Origin: P36-A1 sp049478495
GTDB taxonomy: Bacteria; Bacillota_I; Bacilli_A; JAJDGJ01
Direction: 5' to 3'
Length of the DNA stretch: 64,000 nt
Assembly: GCF_049478495.1 (NCBI RefSeq)
Contig: NZ_CP168083.1
Coordinates: forward strand, 1,612,001-1,676,000
This document shows positions 1 through 7,781 of this stretch, one piece after another (the first letter of the stretch is position 1; each line of letters starts with the position of its first letter). The translations under genes and the position numbers were made by a program. The notes below the pieces were generated by a model, which did no database searches, was not told where the DNA came from, and saw only the letters and a list, made by a program, of their open reading frames with translations.

Positions 1-812
1 AAATATTCATTAACTAGTATTCCACCTTTAGCATTTGTTGAAATACCACTATCGATTGCGAGTTTACTATTCGGTTTAACACCTATTGACATAATAACTA
101 ACTCACTTTTTAAAACTGTTCCATCATCTAAGAATAATCTTACTTCATTATTATCATCTTCTATTTTATTTAAACCTCTATTTAAGTATAATATCACATT
201 ATTATCAGCTAGTTCTTTATGAATTAATTGAGCCATTTCAAAATCTAAACTTCCTAATACTTGATTTTGTTTTTCAATTAAATTTACTTCTAAACCTAAA
301 TGTCTTAAATTTTCTACCATCTCTAAACCAATAAAGCCACCACCAACTACACTAACTGTCTTAATGTTATTAAACTCGATATACTGTTTAATTTTTATAG
401 TATCTGGAACGGTCCATAAACTCATAACTTTTTTATTATCGACACCTTCAATATTTGGAATAATTACTGATGATCCAGTAGAAATTACAAGCTTGTCATA
501 GCTTTCAATAAATTTTTCATTTGTTTTAATATTTAAAACCTCAATTGTTTTATCTTCTTTATTAATACTAATTACTTCATTATTAACTAAAACATTAATA
601 TTAAAGCGATCTTTCATTATTTGAGGACTTACTAATAATAAATCTTCTTCATCTTTTATTATTCCTGAAATATGATATGGTAAACCACAATTTGCATAAG
701 ATATAAAAGGACCTTTTTCAATTATGATTATCTCAGCATCCTTATTTACTCTTCTTAAACGAGTTGCTGTACTAGCCCCTCCAGCTACTCCTCCTATTAT
801 TACAACTTTCAT
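1..812 (-). CDS. CoA-disulfide reductase / NADH oxidase-like FAD enzyme (partial)
   Basis: Partial gene; the C-terminus lies beyond base 1 and about 270 residues are visible. The product starts MKVVIIGGVAGGAS, the dinucleotide-binding GxGxxG-type FAD motif, and carries SYANCGLPYHISG near residue 40. The cysteine in this motif is the redox-active residue of CoA-disulfide reductases and Cys-based NADH oxidases. A second Rossmann motif (VVGGGFIGLEMVE, near residue 155) would bind NAD(P)H. Family members reduce CoA disulfide, polysulfide or O2 using NAD(P)H in the cytoplasm; many in this phylum also carry a C-terminal rhodanese domain, which cannot be judged here. The start is supported by AAGGGG eight bases upstream. 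It is transcribed divergently from the cobalt transport operon. The family is clear; the substrate is not. Confidence 0.85.
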   Translation of the reverse strand, partial: MKVVIIGGVAGGASTATRLRRVNKDAEIIIIEKGPFISYANCGLPYHISGIIKDEEDLLLVSPQIMKDRFNINVLVNNEVISINKEDKTIEVLNIKTNEKFIESYDKLVISTGSSVIIPNIEGVDNKKVMSLWTVPDTIKIKQYIEFNNIKTVSVVGGGFIGLEMVENLRHLGLEVNLIEKQNQVLGSLDFEMAQLIHKELADNNVILYLNRGLNKIEDDNNEVRLFLDDGTVLKSELVIMSIGVKPNSKLAIDSGISTNAKGGILVNEY

Positions 813-1022
813 CTTAATTCCCCTTTCTCTTTTTTTTCATCATATATATTATAATATATATTTAATGTATAAGTGCTAAAGTAACTTATATTTATTATTA
901 TAATATTTTTTTAGATATTAGTTATTTATTATCTATGAATTGATTTTATATAAATATATTTTATGCAATACTATTTTATTGTAGTATTTATTACTGTTTT
1001 TAAGTTATTTGTTAACTTACAG

Positions 1023-1051
1023 TTGCTTTTTTATAAATAGTGGCATAGAAT
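1023..1051 (+). promoter_or_regulatory. Putative promoter of the cbiMNQO operon
   Basis: A TTGCTT (-35, 1023-1028) and TAGAAT (-10, 1046-1051) pair is separated by 17 bases and would start transcription just before the cobalamin riboswitch. An inverted repeat (TAAGTTA/TAACTTA, 1001-1019) sits immediately upstream of the -35 box. Sequence match only. Confidence 0.55.
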
Positions 1052-1059
1052 AAAGTAGT

Positions 1060-1215
1060 AATATATAAATACTAATTTAAAAGAAATAGGAAGCTAGTTA
1101 AATTCTAGCACTGTCTCGCAACTGTAATTGTCTAGTTTTATTAAACAAAGCCACTGATATATTTTGGGAAGGCATAATAAAATGATTAAGCATAAGTCAG
1201 GATACTAACTTTTAA
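1060..1215 (+). promoter_or_regulatory. Cobalamin riboswitch upstream of cbiM
   Basis: The core shows the expected cobalamin-aptamer blocks in order: GCACTGTCTCGCAACTGTAA (1108-1127), AAGCCACTGA (1148-1157), TGGGAAGGC (1164-1172) and a B12-box-like AAGTCAGGATAC (1194-1205). The downstream gene is a cobalt importer, which fits. By family precedent, adenosylcobalamin or a related corrinoid would repress expression. No strong terminator hairpin is seen before cbiM, so control may be translational: the linker 1216-1330 is AT-rich and the cbiM RBS is weak. Boundaries are approximate. Confidence 0.85.
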
Positions 1216-1347
1216 ATTCGATGGTACAACTTACGATGAATGAGTGTGTTATTTTTTTTATGTCTTTAAAATAATAAGTAGTTTTTCATTGAAGCTATTG
1301 CCTATTTCTATATTGCTTAAACAATATATATGAAAGGTAAGAATTAT

Positions 1348-2097
1348 ATGAAACTTGAAAAAAAAGAAAGAAGAATTGTCTTAAAAATGTTTATCTTTAT
1401 GTGTGCATTTGCTTTTACAAATAATGTATCGGCTATGCATATTATGGAAGGCTTTTTGCCTCCAGGTTGGAGTATATGTTGGAGTATTGTTGTAATTCCT
1501 TTTTTAGTCTGGGGTTATTTCAATATGAAGAAAGAACATGATAATAATAAAAATACTTTACTATTATTTGCAACTTGTGCTGCTTATGTTTTCTTAGTGT
1601 CTGCATTAAAACTACCTTCAGTTACTGGTTCATCATCACATGCAACTGGAATAGCATTAGGTGCAATTTTGTTAGGGCCATCTCCCATGGCTATAATTGG
1701 CTTTATTGTCCTATTATTTCAAGCATTAATCTTAAACCATGGAGGTTTAACTACTCTTGGTGCTAATATATTCTCTATGGCTATTGTTGGAGCTTTTAGT
1801 GCCTATGCAGTATATATCTTATTAAAAAAATTAAAAGTAAAACCAGCTGTTTGTATCTTTGTTGCAACTCTAGTTTCTAACCTAGCAACTTATAGTACTA
1901 CTGCTTTACAACTTGGACTAGCATTTCCTGATCCAAGTGGTGGAGTTATCGCTTCCTTAATTAAATTTTTAAGTGTCTTTGCAATTACACAAATACCTCT
2001 TGCACTAGTAGAAAGTATTTTAACAGTTATGATTTTTGAAGGTATTAAAAATAAAGATGTCTTTTCTAAAGATACAAAGGAGCTTATTCATGAATAA
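1348..2097 (+). CDS. cbiM: Cobalt ECF transporter S component CbiM
   Basis: Substrate-specificity membrane subunit of the CbiMNQO energy-coupling-factor cobalt importer. A signal peptide (about residues 1-29) precedes the diagnostic mature N-terminus MHIMEGFLPP. In this family the N-terminal Met-His amino group and a second His bind Co2+; the motif GSSSHATGIALG (about residues 94-105) carries further family histidines. The rest is hydrophobic with about six membrane segments. The ATG at 1348 is preferred over an in-frame ATG at 1330 because AAAGG lies upstream of it. It is first in an operon of four overlapping genes controlled by a cobalamin riboswitch. Confidence 0.95.
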   Translation: MKLEKKERRIVLKMFIFMCAFAFTNNVSAMHIMEGFLPPGWSICWSIVVIPFLVWGYFNMKKEHDNNKNTLLLFATCAAYVFLVSALKLPSVTGSSSHATGIALGAILLGPSPMAIIGFIVLLFQALILNHGGLTTLGANIFSMAIVGAFSAYAVYILLKKLKVKPAVCIFVATLVSNLATYSTTALQLGLAFPDPSGGVIASLIKFLSVFAITQIPLALVESILTVMIFEGIKNKDVFSKDTKELIHE

Positions 2098-2374
2098 AAA
2101 AATTACTTATCCAATATTAATTATAGCTGCAATTCTTTTAATAATGATACCTCTAGTGCAACTATCAGGTAATGAATTTGTTGGAACTGATGATCAAGCA
2201 GTAGAAGCAATTACACAACTTAATCAAACATATACTCCTTGGTTTGATAATATCTTTGATATATCGGATGAAATGGAAAGCATCTTTTTCACTTTGCAAG
2301 CAACAATAGGTGCTTTTGTATTAGGTATTGCTTTAGGTAGAATATCATCAAAGAAAAATACTAATGAAGAGTAA
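2090..2374 (+). CDS. cbiN: Cobalt ECF transporter auxiliary subunit CbiN
   Basis: Small (94 residues) bitopic membrane protein of the cobalt importer. It has an N-terminal membrane segment (about residues 5-25), an extracytoplasmic loop with the family-typical GTDDQAVEAI, and a C-terminal membrane segment (ATIGAFVLGIALG). CbiN is needed for metal loading of CbiM in characterised systems. The ATG at 2090 follows AAAGGAG and overlaps the end of cbiM by 8 bases, suggesting translational coupling; a longer in-frame upstream reading is rejected because it lies wholly inside cbiM. Confidence 0.93.
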   Translation: MNKKITYPILIIAAILLIMIPLVQLSGNEFVGTDDQAVEAITQLNQTYTPWFDNIFDISDEMESIFFTLQATIGAFVLGIALGRISSKKNTNEE

Positions 2375-3107
2375 AAATGATTTAGAATCTTCTATTATTA
2401 ATACTACAATTGCTCAAAAATTACTATTTCTATTATGTAACATTATTATTTTAATGCTTAATGATAGTCTTATAATCTCAGTTATTTATATAACTATTTT
2501 ATTACTCATGTATTCTCTATACAATAAAACTATGCTTCACAAAGCTAAACTATTACTAACTTTATCAATTTTCACTGTAATTGCTATAATACCAATTCTA
2601 TTTGTTTTTGATAATAGTAATATTATAGTTTCTCTATATTCTTTAAATATCACAGAACAATCTTTACAGGAAAGTAGCATTTTGTTTTTTAGAAGTTTTG
2701 CTATGATGCTCAATATGCTAGTATTTATTAGTTATGCAAATATTAATGAATTATTAATTTATCTAGAAAGAATTAGATTTCCTAAATTATTAATATCACT
2801 TATGTTATTGACTTATCGACTTATACACTTGTTACTACATAAAGCTAAAATAATTAGTAATGCTCAACACATTAGACTAGGTTATATTAACTATCGTAGA
2901 AGTCTAAAAAGTTTAAGTTACCTTTTAGCTAATTCTTTTACTAAGTCTATTAATCAAAGCCAAGAAATAAATAATTCCATGGAACTAAGATTTTTTAATA
3001 CTCTTATACCTATAGTTCAATCAAAGAAAAGTTGGAATATAACTTTACTATATTTACAAATTATTTTATTTACAACTACATTATTTATAAAGGAAGTATA
3101 TTTATGA
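2364..3107 (+). CDS. cbiQ: Cobalt ECF transporter T component CbiQ
   Basis: Energy-coupling transmembrane subunit (EcfT/CbiQ family), 247 residues, with four to five hydrophobic segments followed by a helical region. The family's cytoplasmic coupling-helix signature is seen twice in degenerate form (ERIRFPKLLISLM near 136-148 and MELRFFNT near 207-214). It links the CbiO ATPase to the CbiMN membrane pair. The start overlaps cbiN by 11 bases with only a weak RBS, implying coupled translation. The protein is rather divergent in sequence; the assignment rests on order in the operon and topology. Confidence 0.9.
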   Translation: MKSKNDLESSIINTTIAQKLLFLLCNIIILMLNDSLIISVIYITILLLMYSLYNKTMLHKAKLLLTLSIFTVIAIIPILFVFDNSNIIVSLYSLNITEQSLQESSILFFRSFAMMLNMLVFISYANINELLIYLERIRFPKLLISLMLLTYRLIHLLLHKAKIISNAQHIRLGYINYRRSLKSLSYLLANSFTKSINQSQEINNSMELRFFNTLIPIVQSKKSWNITLLYLQIILFTTTLFIKEVYL

Positions 3108-3922
3108 AAATACAATTAACTGATTTCTATTTTGCTTATTCTAAGAATAATAATATTCTTAATGATATAAATTTGTTAATAGATAATAATGATTGTATTG
3201 GTCTTATTGGTCCAAATGGAGCTGGAAAGTCTACTTTATTAAAGTGTTTAGTAGGCTTAAATAAAAAATCTAGTGGACATTTTTTTGTAAATGAAATTGA
3301 ACTAGATTATAAAAGAAAGTCACTAATAAATTTAAATAAAAATATTCAACTGTTATTTCAAAATCCTGATGATCAGATTATATTAGATGATGTTAGATCT
3401 GAAATAGGATTTGGATTACTAAATCTAGGCTATTCTCAAGATTATGTACTTAATAAAATAAATATAATAGCTAATAAATTAAATATTACTAAACTTTTAG
3501 ATCAACCAATTCATACTTTAAGTTTTGGTCAAAAGAAAAAAATATGTTTAGCTAGTATATTAGTATTGGATCCTGAAATTCTTATTTTAGATGAACCAAC
3601 TGCAGGATTAGATCAAGCATCAATAAATGATATGTTAGTTACAATCAATGATATTAAAGCCAATAGTAATATTAGTATCATAATGTCATCTCATGATTAT
3701 GAGTTTATTTTAAATAATTGTTCACGTATTGTAATGTTAGAAAATGGACAAATTAAAAGTGATACTACTAAAAATATCTTTGTTCAAAATAATTTAGACT
3801 TACTGAATTCTTCACTTAATAGTAACTATTTGAAGTTACTATCTATATTAAATAAAGAATATAAAGACTTCAATTATTATCAATTAAACGATGTTATAAA
3901 TTGGATTAAAAACACAAAATGA
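3104..3922 (+). CDS. cbiO: Cobalt ECF transporter ATPase CbiO
   Basis: ABC ATPase powering cobalt uptake, 272 residues. Walker A GPNGAGKST at 36-44, Q-loop FQNPDDQ at 85-91 (typical of ECF ATPases), signature LSFGQ at 139-143 (Phe replaces the usual Gly of LSGGQ), Walker B LILDEP at 160-165 and H-loop SSHD. The start overlaps the cbiQ stop as ATGA with AAAGGAAG upstream. It is last in the operon and is followed by a terminator. A single CbiO homodimer is expected for the group I cobalt ECF transporter. Confidence 0.95.
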   Translation: MKIQLTDFYFAYSKNNNILNDINLLIDNNDCIGLIGPNGAGKSTLLKCLVGLNKKSSGHFFVNEIELDYKRKSLINLNKNIQLLFQNPDDQIILDDVRSEIGFGLLNLGYSQDYVLNKINIIANKLNITKLLDQPIHTLSFGQKKKICLASILVLDPEILILDEPTAGLDQASINDMLVTINDIKANSNISIIMSSHDYEFILNNCSRIVMLENGQIKSDTTKNIFVQNNLDLLNSSLNSNYLKLLSILNKEYKDFNYYQLNDVINWIKNTK

Positions 3923-3925
3923 TAT

Positions 3926-3956
3926 AAAAAACCATTCAATATGAATGGTTTTTTGT
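3926..3956 (+). terminator. Rho-independent terminator of cbiMNQO
   Basis: The inverted repeat AAAAAACCATTC / GAATGGTTTTTT, with a short ATAT loop, sits 4 bases after the cbiO stop and ends in a T-run. Confidence 0.85.
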
Positions 3957-4018
3957 TGCTATTTTATGCTCATTACGCTAAATTTAGACAGTTGTCCAAA
4001 TAATAGTCAAATAATTTA

Positions 4019-6082
4019 TTATGCCTTTAGTAATCTTCCTGAAGCATTATATCTTCTTGTAACATTACTAGTTCTTTTTCTTTTTGAATTATATGTTTTA
4101 ACATTTCTTGATGCATTGCCACTTTTATTGCTTCTTAATACACCATTACTATTATAATTAAAAGTTGTAATTTTAGTTACTCTTTTTGTAGCAGTTCTAT
4201 TAGTCACAACTAAACGTTGACGCTTACTATTAGTACGATAAGTAGTAATTCTTCTTGTTCTATATACACCTTTACTAAAGTTAGAATCTTGAATTATTCT
4301 AATATTACGTCCATTACTTCTTCTTGTTAATTCATAATAAGAAGTTCTATTTTTAGCACGTGTTTGCTTAGTAGTTCTTCTTCTATTTATAACACCATTA
4401 CTATGATAAGTTCTTAGATCTCTTTCACTCCATACATTATTGACATTAGTATAGTATTTATAGTAATTTCTACTTGCATTTCTTAGATTAGTATGTCTTA
4501 CAACTTGTTCTAATGTTGTTCTTCTACCACTATTATTAAAAGTTGTGATATTACGTGTTCTCCAATTATTATTAGTTGTACTGAAGTAAGTATATGTTGT
4601 TGTTCTAATAATTACATTACTAGTATTTCTTTGAGTAATACTTGTAATTCTATTACGTGAATCTCTAACAGTAGTAACTCTGTTTACAGTAGTTGTGCTA
4701 CCATTACTATTACCACCAGTATTCGGGACAGTATTATTAACTACAGTTACAACAATAACTGCACTTTTATTACCAAAAGTATATGTTACATTATATTTTC
4801 CTGCAACACTTGTATTAACATTTCCACTTACAATTATATCTTCAAACTTTACTGTCTCTTTACCATGTGATGCAGATTCAAAATTATTAACTGGTTGCCA
4901 ATTTGTATTGATGTTAATATTGCTGCTTTTAACATTTATTACAACATTTTTTTCTGCGACATAAGTTCCATTATCACCTTTATTATAGTTAGCTACTAAC
5001 AAACTACTAGAATTAAATATTTTTTTACTATTTAATCCTATCCATCTTCCACTATATACTGAATTATTAGTATTAATGTTTGGTAGATTTACTGAACTAT
5101 CAAAGCTATTATTACTTCCTAATGTTATATTCTTTAGGTTAAATAAACCTGAAAACATATTTTCTTTTGAAGTAACATTATCCATATTCCAATTTTCTAT
5201 ATTAAGAGTTTCAAGATTTGACATATTTTCAAATGTATTACTTAAATTAGTTAATTGATCTGTGTTAAAATTACCAACAGTTAAACTTTTTAAACTGCTC
5301 ATATTTCTAAATGTACTGCTCATAGTTTCAACTGAACTTGTATTCCATTTTTCTATATCTAAGTATTCTAAAGAATTTAAATTGTTAAACGTACCTGCTA
5401 ATGTTTCAACATTACTTGTATTCCAATTAGAGATTAATAATTCTTTAAGATTAGTCATACCAGCAAATGAATTATTCATTTTAATAAGACTAGCCGTATC
5501 CCAATTCTCTAAATTTAAGTATTCTGTTTTTTTATTATTTAATAAAAAATTAGAAATTGATTGTAAATTATTTACTTTCCAATTATTTAAACCAGTAACA
5601 TGAAGATTTGTTGTGTTAGCAAAAAAGCTGTCTGCTACAGTTAAGTTAGTAGTATCTACATTATATACATCTAAATGAGTTAAAGAAGATGCATTTCTTA
5701 AAAAATTATTTGCTCTAATTACATTACTAAAATTTAAATTATCAAAACCATTTATTGTTTGTAAACTATTAAAGTTATCAAACATACCAACCGTTACTTC
5801 ACCTAAAACTATTTCACCTGTTATGTTGACAATTTCTACATTTTCTATTTCTTCATCTGTAAAGTATATAGGAAATTGTTCAATGTTACTAGATGGGAAT
5901 TCCCCTTCACCTAGTGTAAGAATATTATCAACTAAACTTACTTTTACTGTACCAATACTAATATTTGTTCTGCTTTGACTAATTTTAGTATTTGTTTTTT
6001 CATCAGCTTTTATTTTACTGTTAGTCGTAAAAGCAAACAATAATAACATCATAACTAATATTCTGATACGATTTTTATTCAT
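4019..6082 (-). CDS. BspA-like surface protein with basic C-terminal repeat domain
   Basis: Secreted 687-residue protein. Signal peptide at about 1-26 (hydrophobic VMMLLLFAF). Residues ~60-340 contain repeated units of the DUF285/26-residue surface type (for example NLETLNIENWNMDNV, SLEYLDIEKWNTSSV), as in BspA-like leucine-rich proteins that mediate adhesion. A bacterial Ig-like domain follows (~400-455: SVAGKYNVTYTFGNKSAVIV). Residues ~465-687 are unusual: extremely rich in Arg, Asn, Thr and Ser, with a recurring TTxxYxxxxNxWxxRxxxTYxxNG-R-like pattern reminiscent of YD/RHS beta strands, strongly positive, and ending at RLLKA with no LPxTG motif. The basic tail may hold the protein to anionic wall polymers (inference). 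Single gene with its own promoter and AAGGAGG RBS. Confidence 0.85.
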   Translation of the reverse strand: MNKNRIRILVMMLLLFAFTTNSKIKADEKTNTKISQSRTNISIGTVKVSLVDNILTLGEGEFPSSNIEQFPIYFTDEEIENVEIVNITGEIVLGEVTVGMFDNFNSLQTINGFDNLNFSNVIRANNFLRNASSLTHLDVYNVDTTNLTVADSFFANTTNLHVTGLNNWKVNNLQSISNFLLNNKKTEYLNLENWDTASLIKMNNSFAGMTNLKELLISNWNTSNVETLAGTFNNLNSLEYLDIEKWNTSSVETMSSTFRNMSSLKSLTVGNFNTDQLTNLSNTFENMSNLETLNIENWNMDNVTSKENMFSGLFNLKNITLGSNNSFDSSVNLPNINTNNSVYSGRWIGLNSKKIFNSSSLLVANYNKGDNGTYVAEKNVVINVKSSNININTNWQPVNNFESASHGKETVKFEDIIVSGNVNTSVAGKYNVTYTFGNKSAVIVVTVVNNTVPNTGGNSNGSTTTVNRVTTVRDSRNRITSITQRNTSNVIIRTTTYTYFSTTNNNWRTRNITTFNNSGRRTTLEQVVRHTNLRNASRNYYKYYTNVNNVWSERDLRTYHSNGVINRRRTTKQTRAKNRTSYYELTRRSNGRNIRIIQDSNFSKGVYRTRRITTYRTNSKRQRLVVTNRTATKRVTKITTFNYNSNGVLRSNKSGNASRNVKTYNSKRKRTSNVTRRYNASGRLLKA

Positions 6083-6111
6083 TATATATCCTCCTTATGT
6101 AATACTTTTTA

Positions 6112-6123
6112 AACACATGTGTT
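6112..6123. promoter_or_regulatory. 12-bp perfect palindrome at the predicted start site of the BspA-like gene
   Basis: AACACATGTGTT lies about 7 bases downstream of the -10 box, on the predicted +1 position. Its place would suit a repressor operator; no regulator is identified. Confidence 0.35.
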
Positions 6124-6129
6124 GTAAAT

Positions 6130-6158
6130 ATAATATTAAAATCTAAAAAAATTGTCAA
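6130..6158 (-). promoter_or_regulatory. Promoter of the BspA-like surface protein gene
   Basis: On the minus strand TTGACA (6158-6153), a 17-base spacer and TATTAT (6135-6130) make a near-consensus sigma-A promoter, 48 bases upstream of the start codon. Confidence 0.7.
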
Positions 6159-6408
6159 ACATGAAATTCACATATAGTATACTTTAATATAAAAAGAACT
6201 GTAAACTAACAACTAAATAATAATAATTATATTTTATTAAAATTTTAGATATGAATATTAAACCAGAATAGCTATTAATTCATATAAACATTCAATATTT
6301 AGGATTAAGAAAGTGAATATATTTTACAGTAACATCGAATCATTATAATGTAATTATTGATAATATGTGATTAGCTATTTTATAAATTAGCTAATCTTAT
6401 TTAAGGCT

Positions 6409-6452
6409 AAAAAAAGACTGTAGTGTATGATATAGATCAATACATTACAGTC
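6409..6452 (-). terminator. Terminator of the str operon (after tuf)
   Basis: On the minus strand a 13-bp stem (GACTGTAATGTAT with ATACACTACAGTC, one G-T wobble) is followed directly by a run of seven T, 36 bases beyond the tuf stop. The rest of the interval to the BspA-like gene (6159-6408) holds no recognisable gene. Confidence 0.85.
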
Positions 6453-6488
6453 TATTAAAGTTTAACTTTAAGTTATATAATTACTTAA

Positions 6489-7673
6489 TTATTTAATAAT
6501 TTCAGCAACTACACCAGCACCAACAGTTCTTCCACCTTCACGGATTGAGAATTTAGTACCTTGTTCTAATGCGATTGGAGCAATAAGGTCAACAATCATG
6601 TTAACATTGTCCCCAGGCATTACCATTTCAGTGTCTGCAGGTAACTCAACAACACCAGTTACGTCTGTAGTTCTGAAATAGAATTGTGGTCTATAGTTTC
6701 CAAAGAATGGAGTGTGACGTCCACCTTCTTCTTTTGAAAGGATATAAACTTCTCCACGGAATTTAGTGTGAGGAGTAACTGATCCTGGTTTCGCAAGAAC
6801 TTGTCCACGTTGAATTTCTTCACGGTTTACACCACGAAGAAGTGCTCCTACGTTGTCTCCAGCGTAAGCTTCATCTAGTAATTTTCTGAACATTTCTAAT
6901 CCAGTGATTACAGTTTTGTGAGTATCTTTAAGTCCGATGATTTCTGCTTCATCATTAACTTTGATTGTTCCTCTGTCAATTTTACCAGTTGCAACAGTTC
7001 CACGTCCAGTGATTGTGAAAACGTCTTCTACTGGTAATAAGAATGGTTTGTCAGTATCTCTTTCAGGAGCTGGGATGTAGCTATCTACAGCGTCCATTAA
7101 TTCGATAATGCTTGCTTCCCATTTTTCTTCCCCTTCAAGTGCTTTTAAAGCTGATCCTCTAATAATTGGAGTATCATCACCTGGGAAATCGTATTCTGAA
7201 AGTAAATCTCTTACTTCCATTTCTACTAAGTCGATTAATTCTTCATCGTCTACCATATCACATTTGTTTAGGAATACAACGATGTAAGGAACACCTACTT
7301 GACGAGATAATAAGATATGTTCTCTTGTTTGAGGCATAGGTCCATCAGTAGCAGAAACTACAAGGATTGCTCCATCCATTTGTGCAGCTCCAGTAATCAT
7401 GTTTTTTACGTAGTCAGCGTGACCTGGGCAGTCAACGTGAGCGTAGTGACGAGTTTCTGTTTCGTACTCGATGTGAGATGTAGAAATTGTGATTCCACGT
7501 TCTTTTTCTTCTGGTGCATTGTCAATATCTGCATAAGATGCAGCACTTCCACCAATTTTTTTAGCTAGTACTGTTGCGATTGCAGCAGTTAATGTCGTTT
7601 TACCATGGTCAACGTGTCCGATTGTACCGATGTTAACGTGAGTTTTACTTCTGTCAAATTTAGCTTTTGCCAT
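6489..7673 (-). CDS. tuf: Translation elongation factor Tu
   Basis: GTPase that delivers aminoacyl-tRNA to the ribosome; 394 residues, full length for bacterial EF-Tu. G1 GHVDHGKT (18-25 region), G3 DCPGHADYVKNM, G4 NKCD and the beta-barrel domains II and III ending TVGAGVVAEIIK are all present. The start is preceded by AGGAGG. It is last of the rpsL-rpsG-fusA-tuf operon, 108 bases after fusA, and is followed by a strong terminator. G+C is visibly higher than in its neighbours, as usual for highly expressed translation genes in AT-rich genomes. Confidence 0.99.
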   Translation of the reverse strand: MAKAKFDRSKTHVNIGTIGHVDHGKTTLTAAIATVLAKKIGGSAASYADIDNAPEEKERGITISTSHIEYETETRHYAHVDCPGHADYVKNMITGAAQMDGAILVVSATDGPMPQTREHILLSRQVGVPYIVVFLNKCDMVDDEELIDLVEMEVRDLLSEYDFPGDDTPIIRGSALKALEGEEKWEASIIELMDAVDSYIPAPERDTDKPFLLPVEDVFTITGRGTVATGKIDRGTIKVNDEAEIIGLKDTHKTVITGLEMFRKLLDEAYAGDNVGALLRGVNREEIQRGQVLAKPGSVTPHTKFRGEVYILSKEEGGRHTPFFGNYRPQFYFRTTDVTGVVELPADTEMVMPGDNVNMIVDLIAPIALEQGTKFSIREGGRTVGAGVVAEIIK

Positions 7674-7781
7674 TTTATAAAATCCTCCTGTGTATTTTTA
7701 ACTTTCTTTATTATTTTATAAAAAATTCATTATAAAATCAAGTGTTTAAATGTGTATTATTTTTCAAAGCAAATAATCTAA

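Noticed and set aside
2036..2089. Longer N-terminus for CbiN
   Set aside because: The extension overlaps cbiM coding sequence and lacks an RBS, while AAAGGAG precedes the ATG at 2090.
7317..7568. Open frame opposite tuf
   Set aside because: Antisense to a highly conserved gene; its composition mirrors tuf codons and no RBS is seen.
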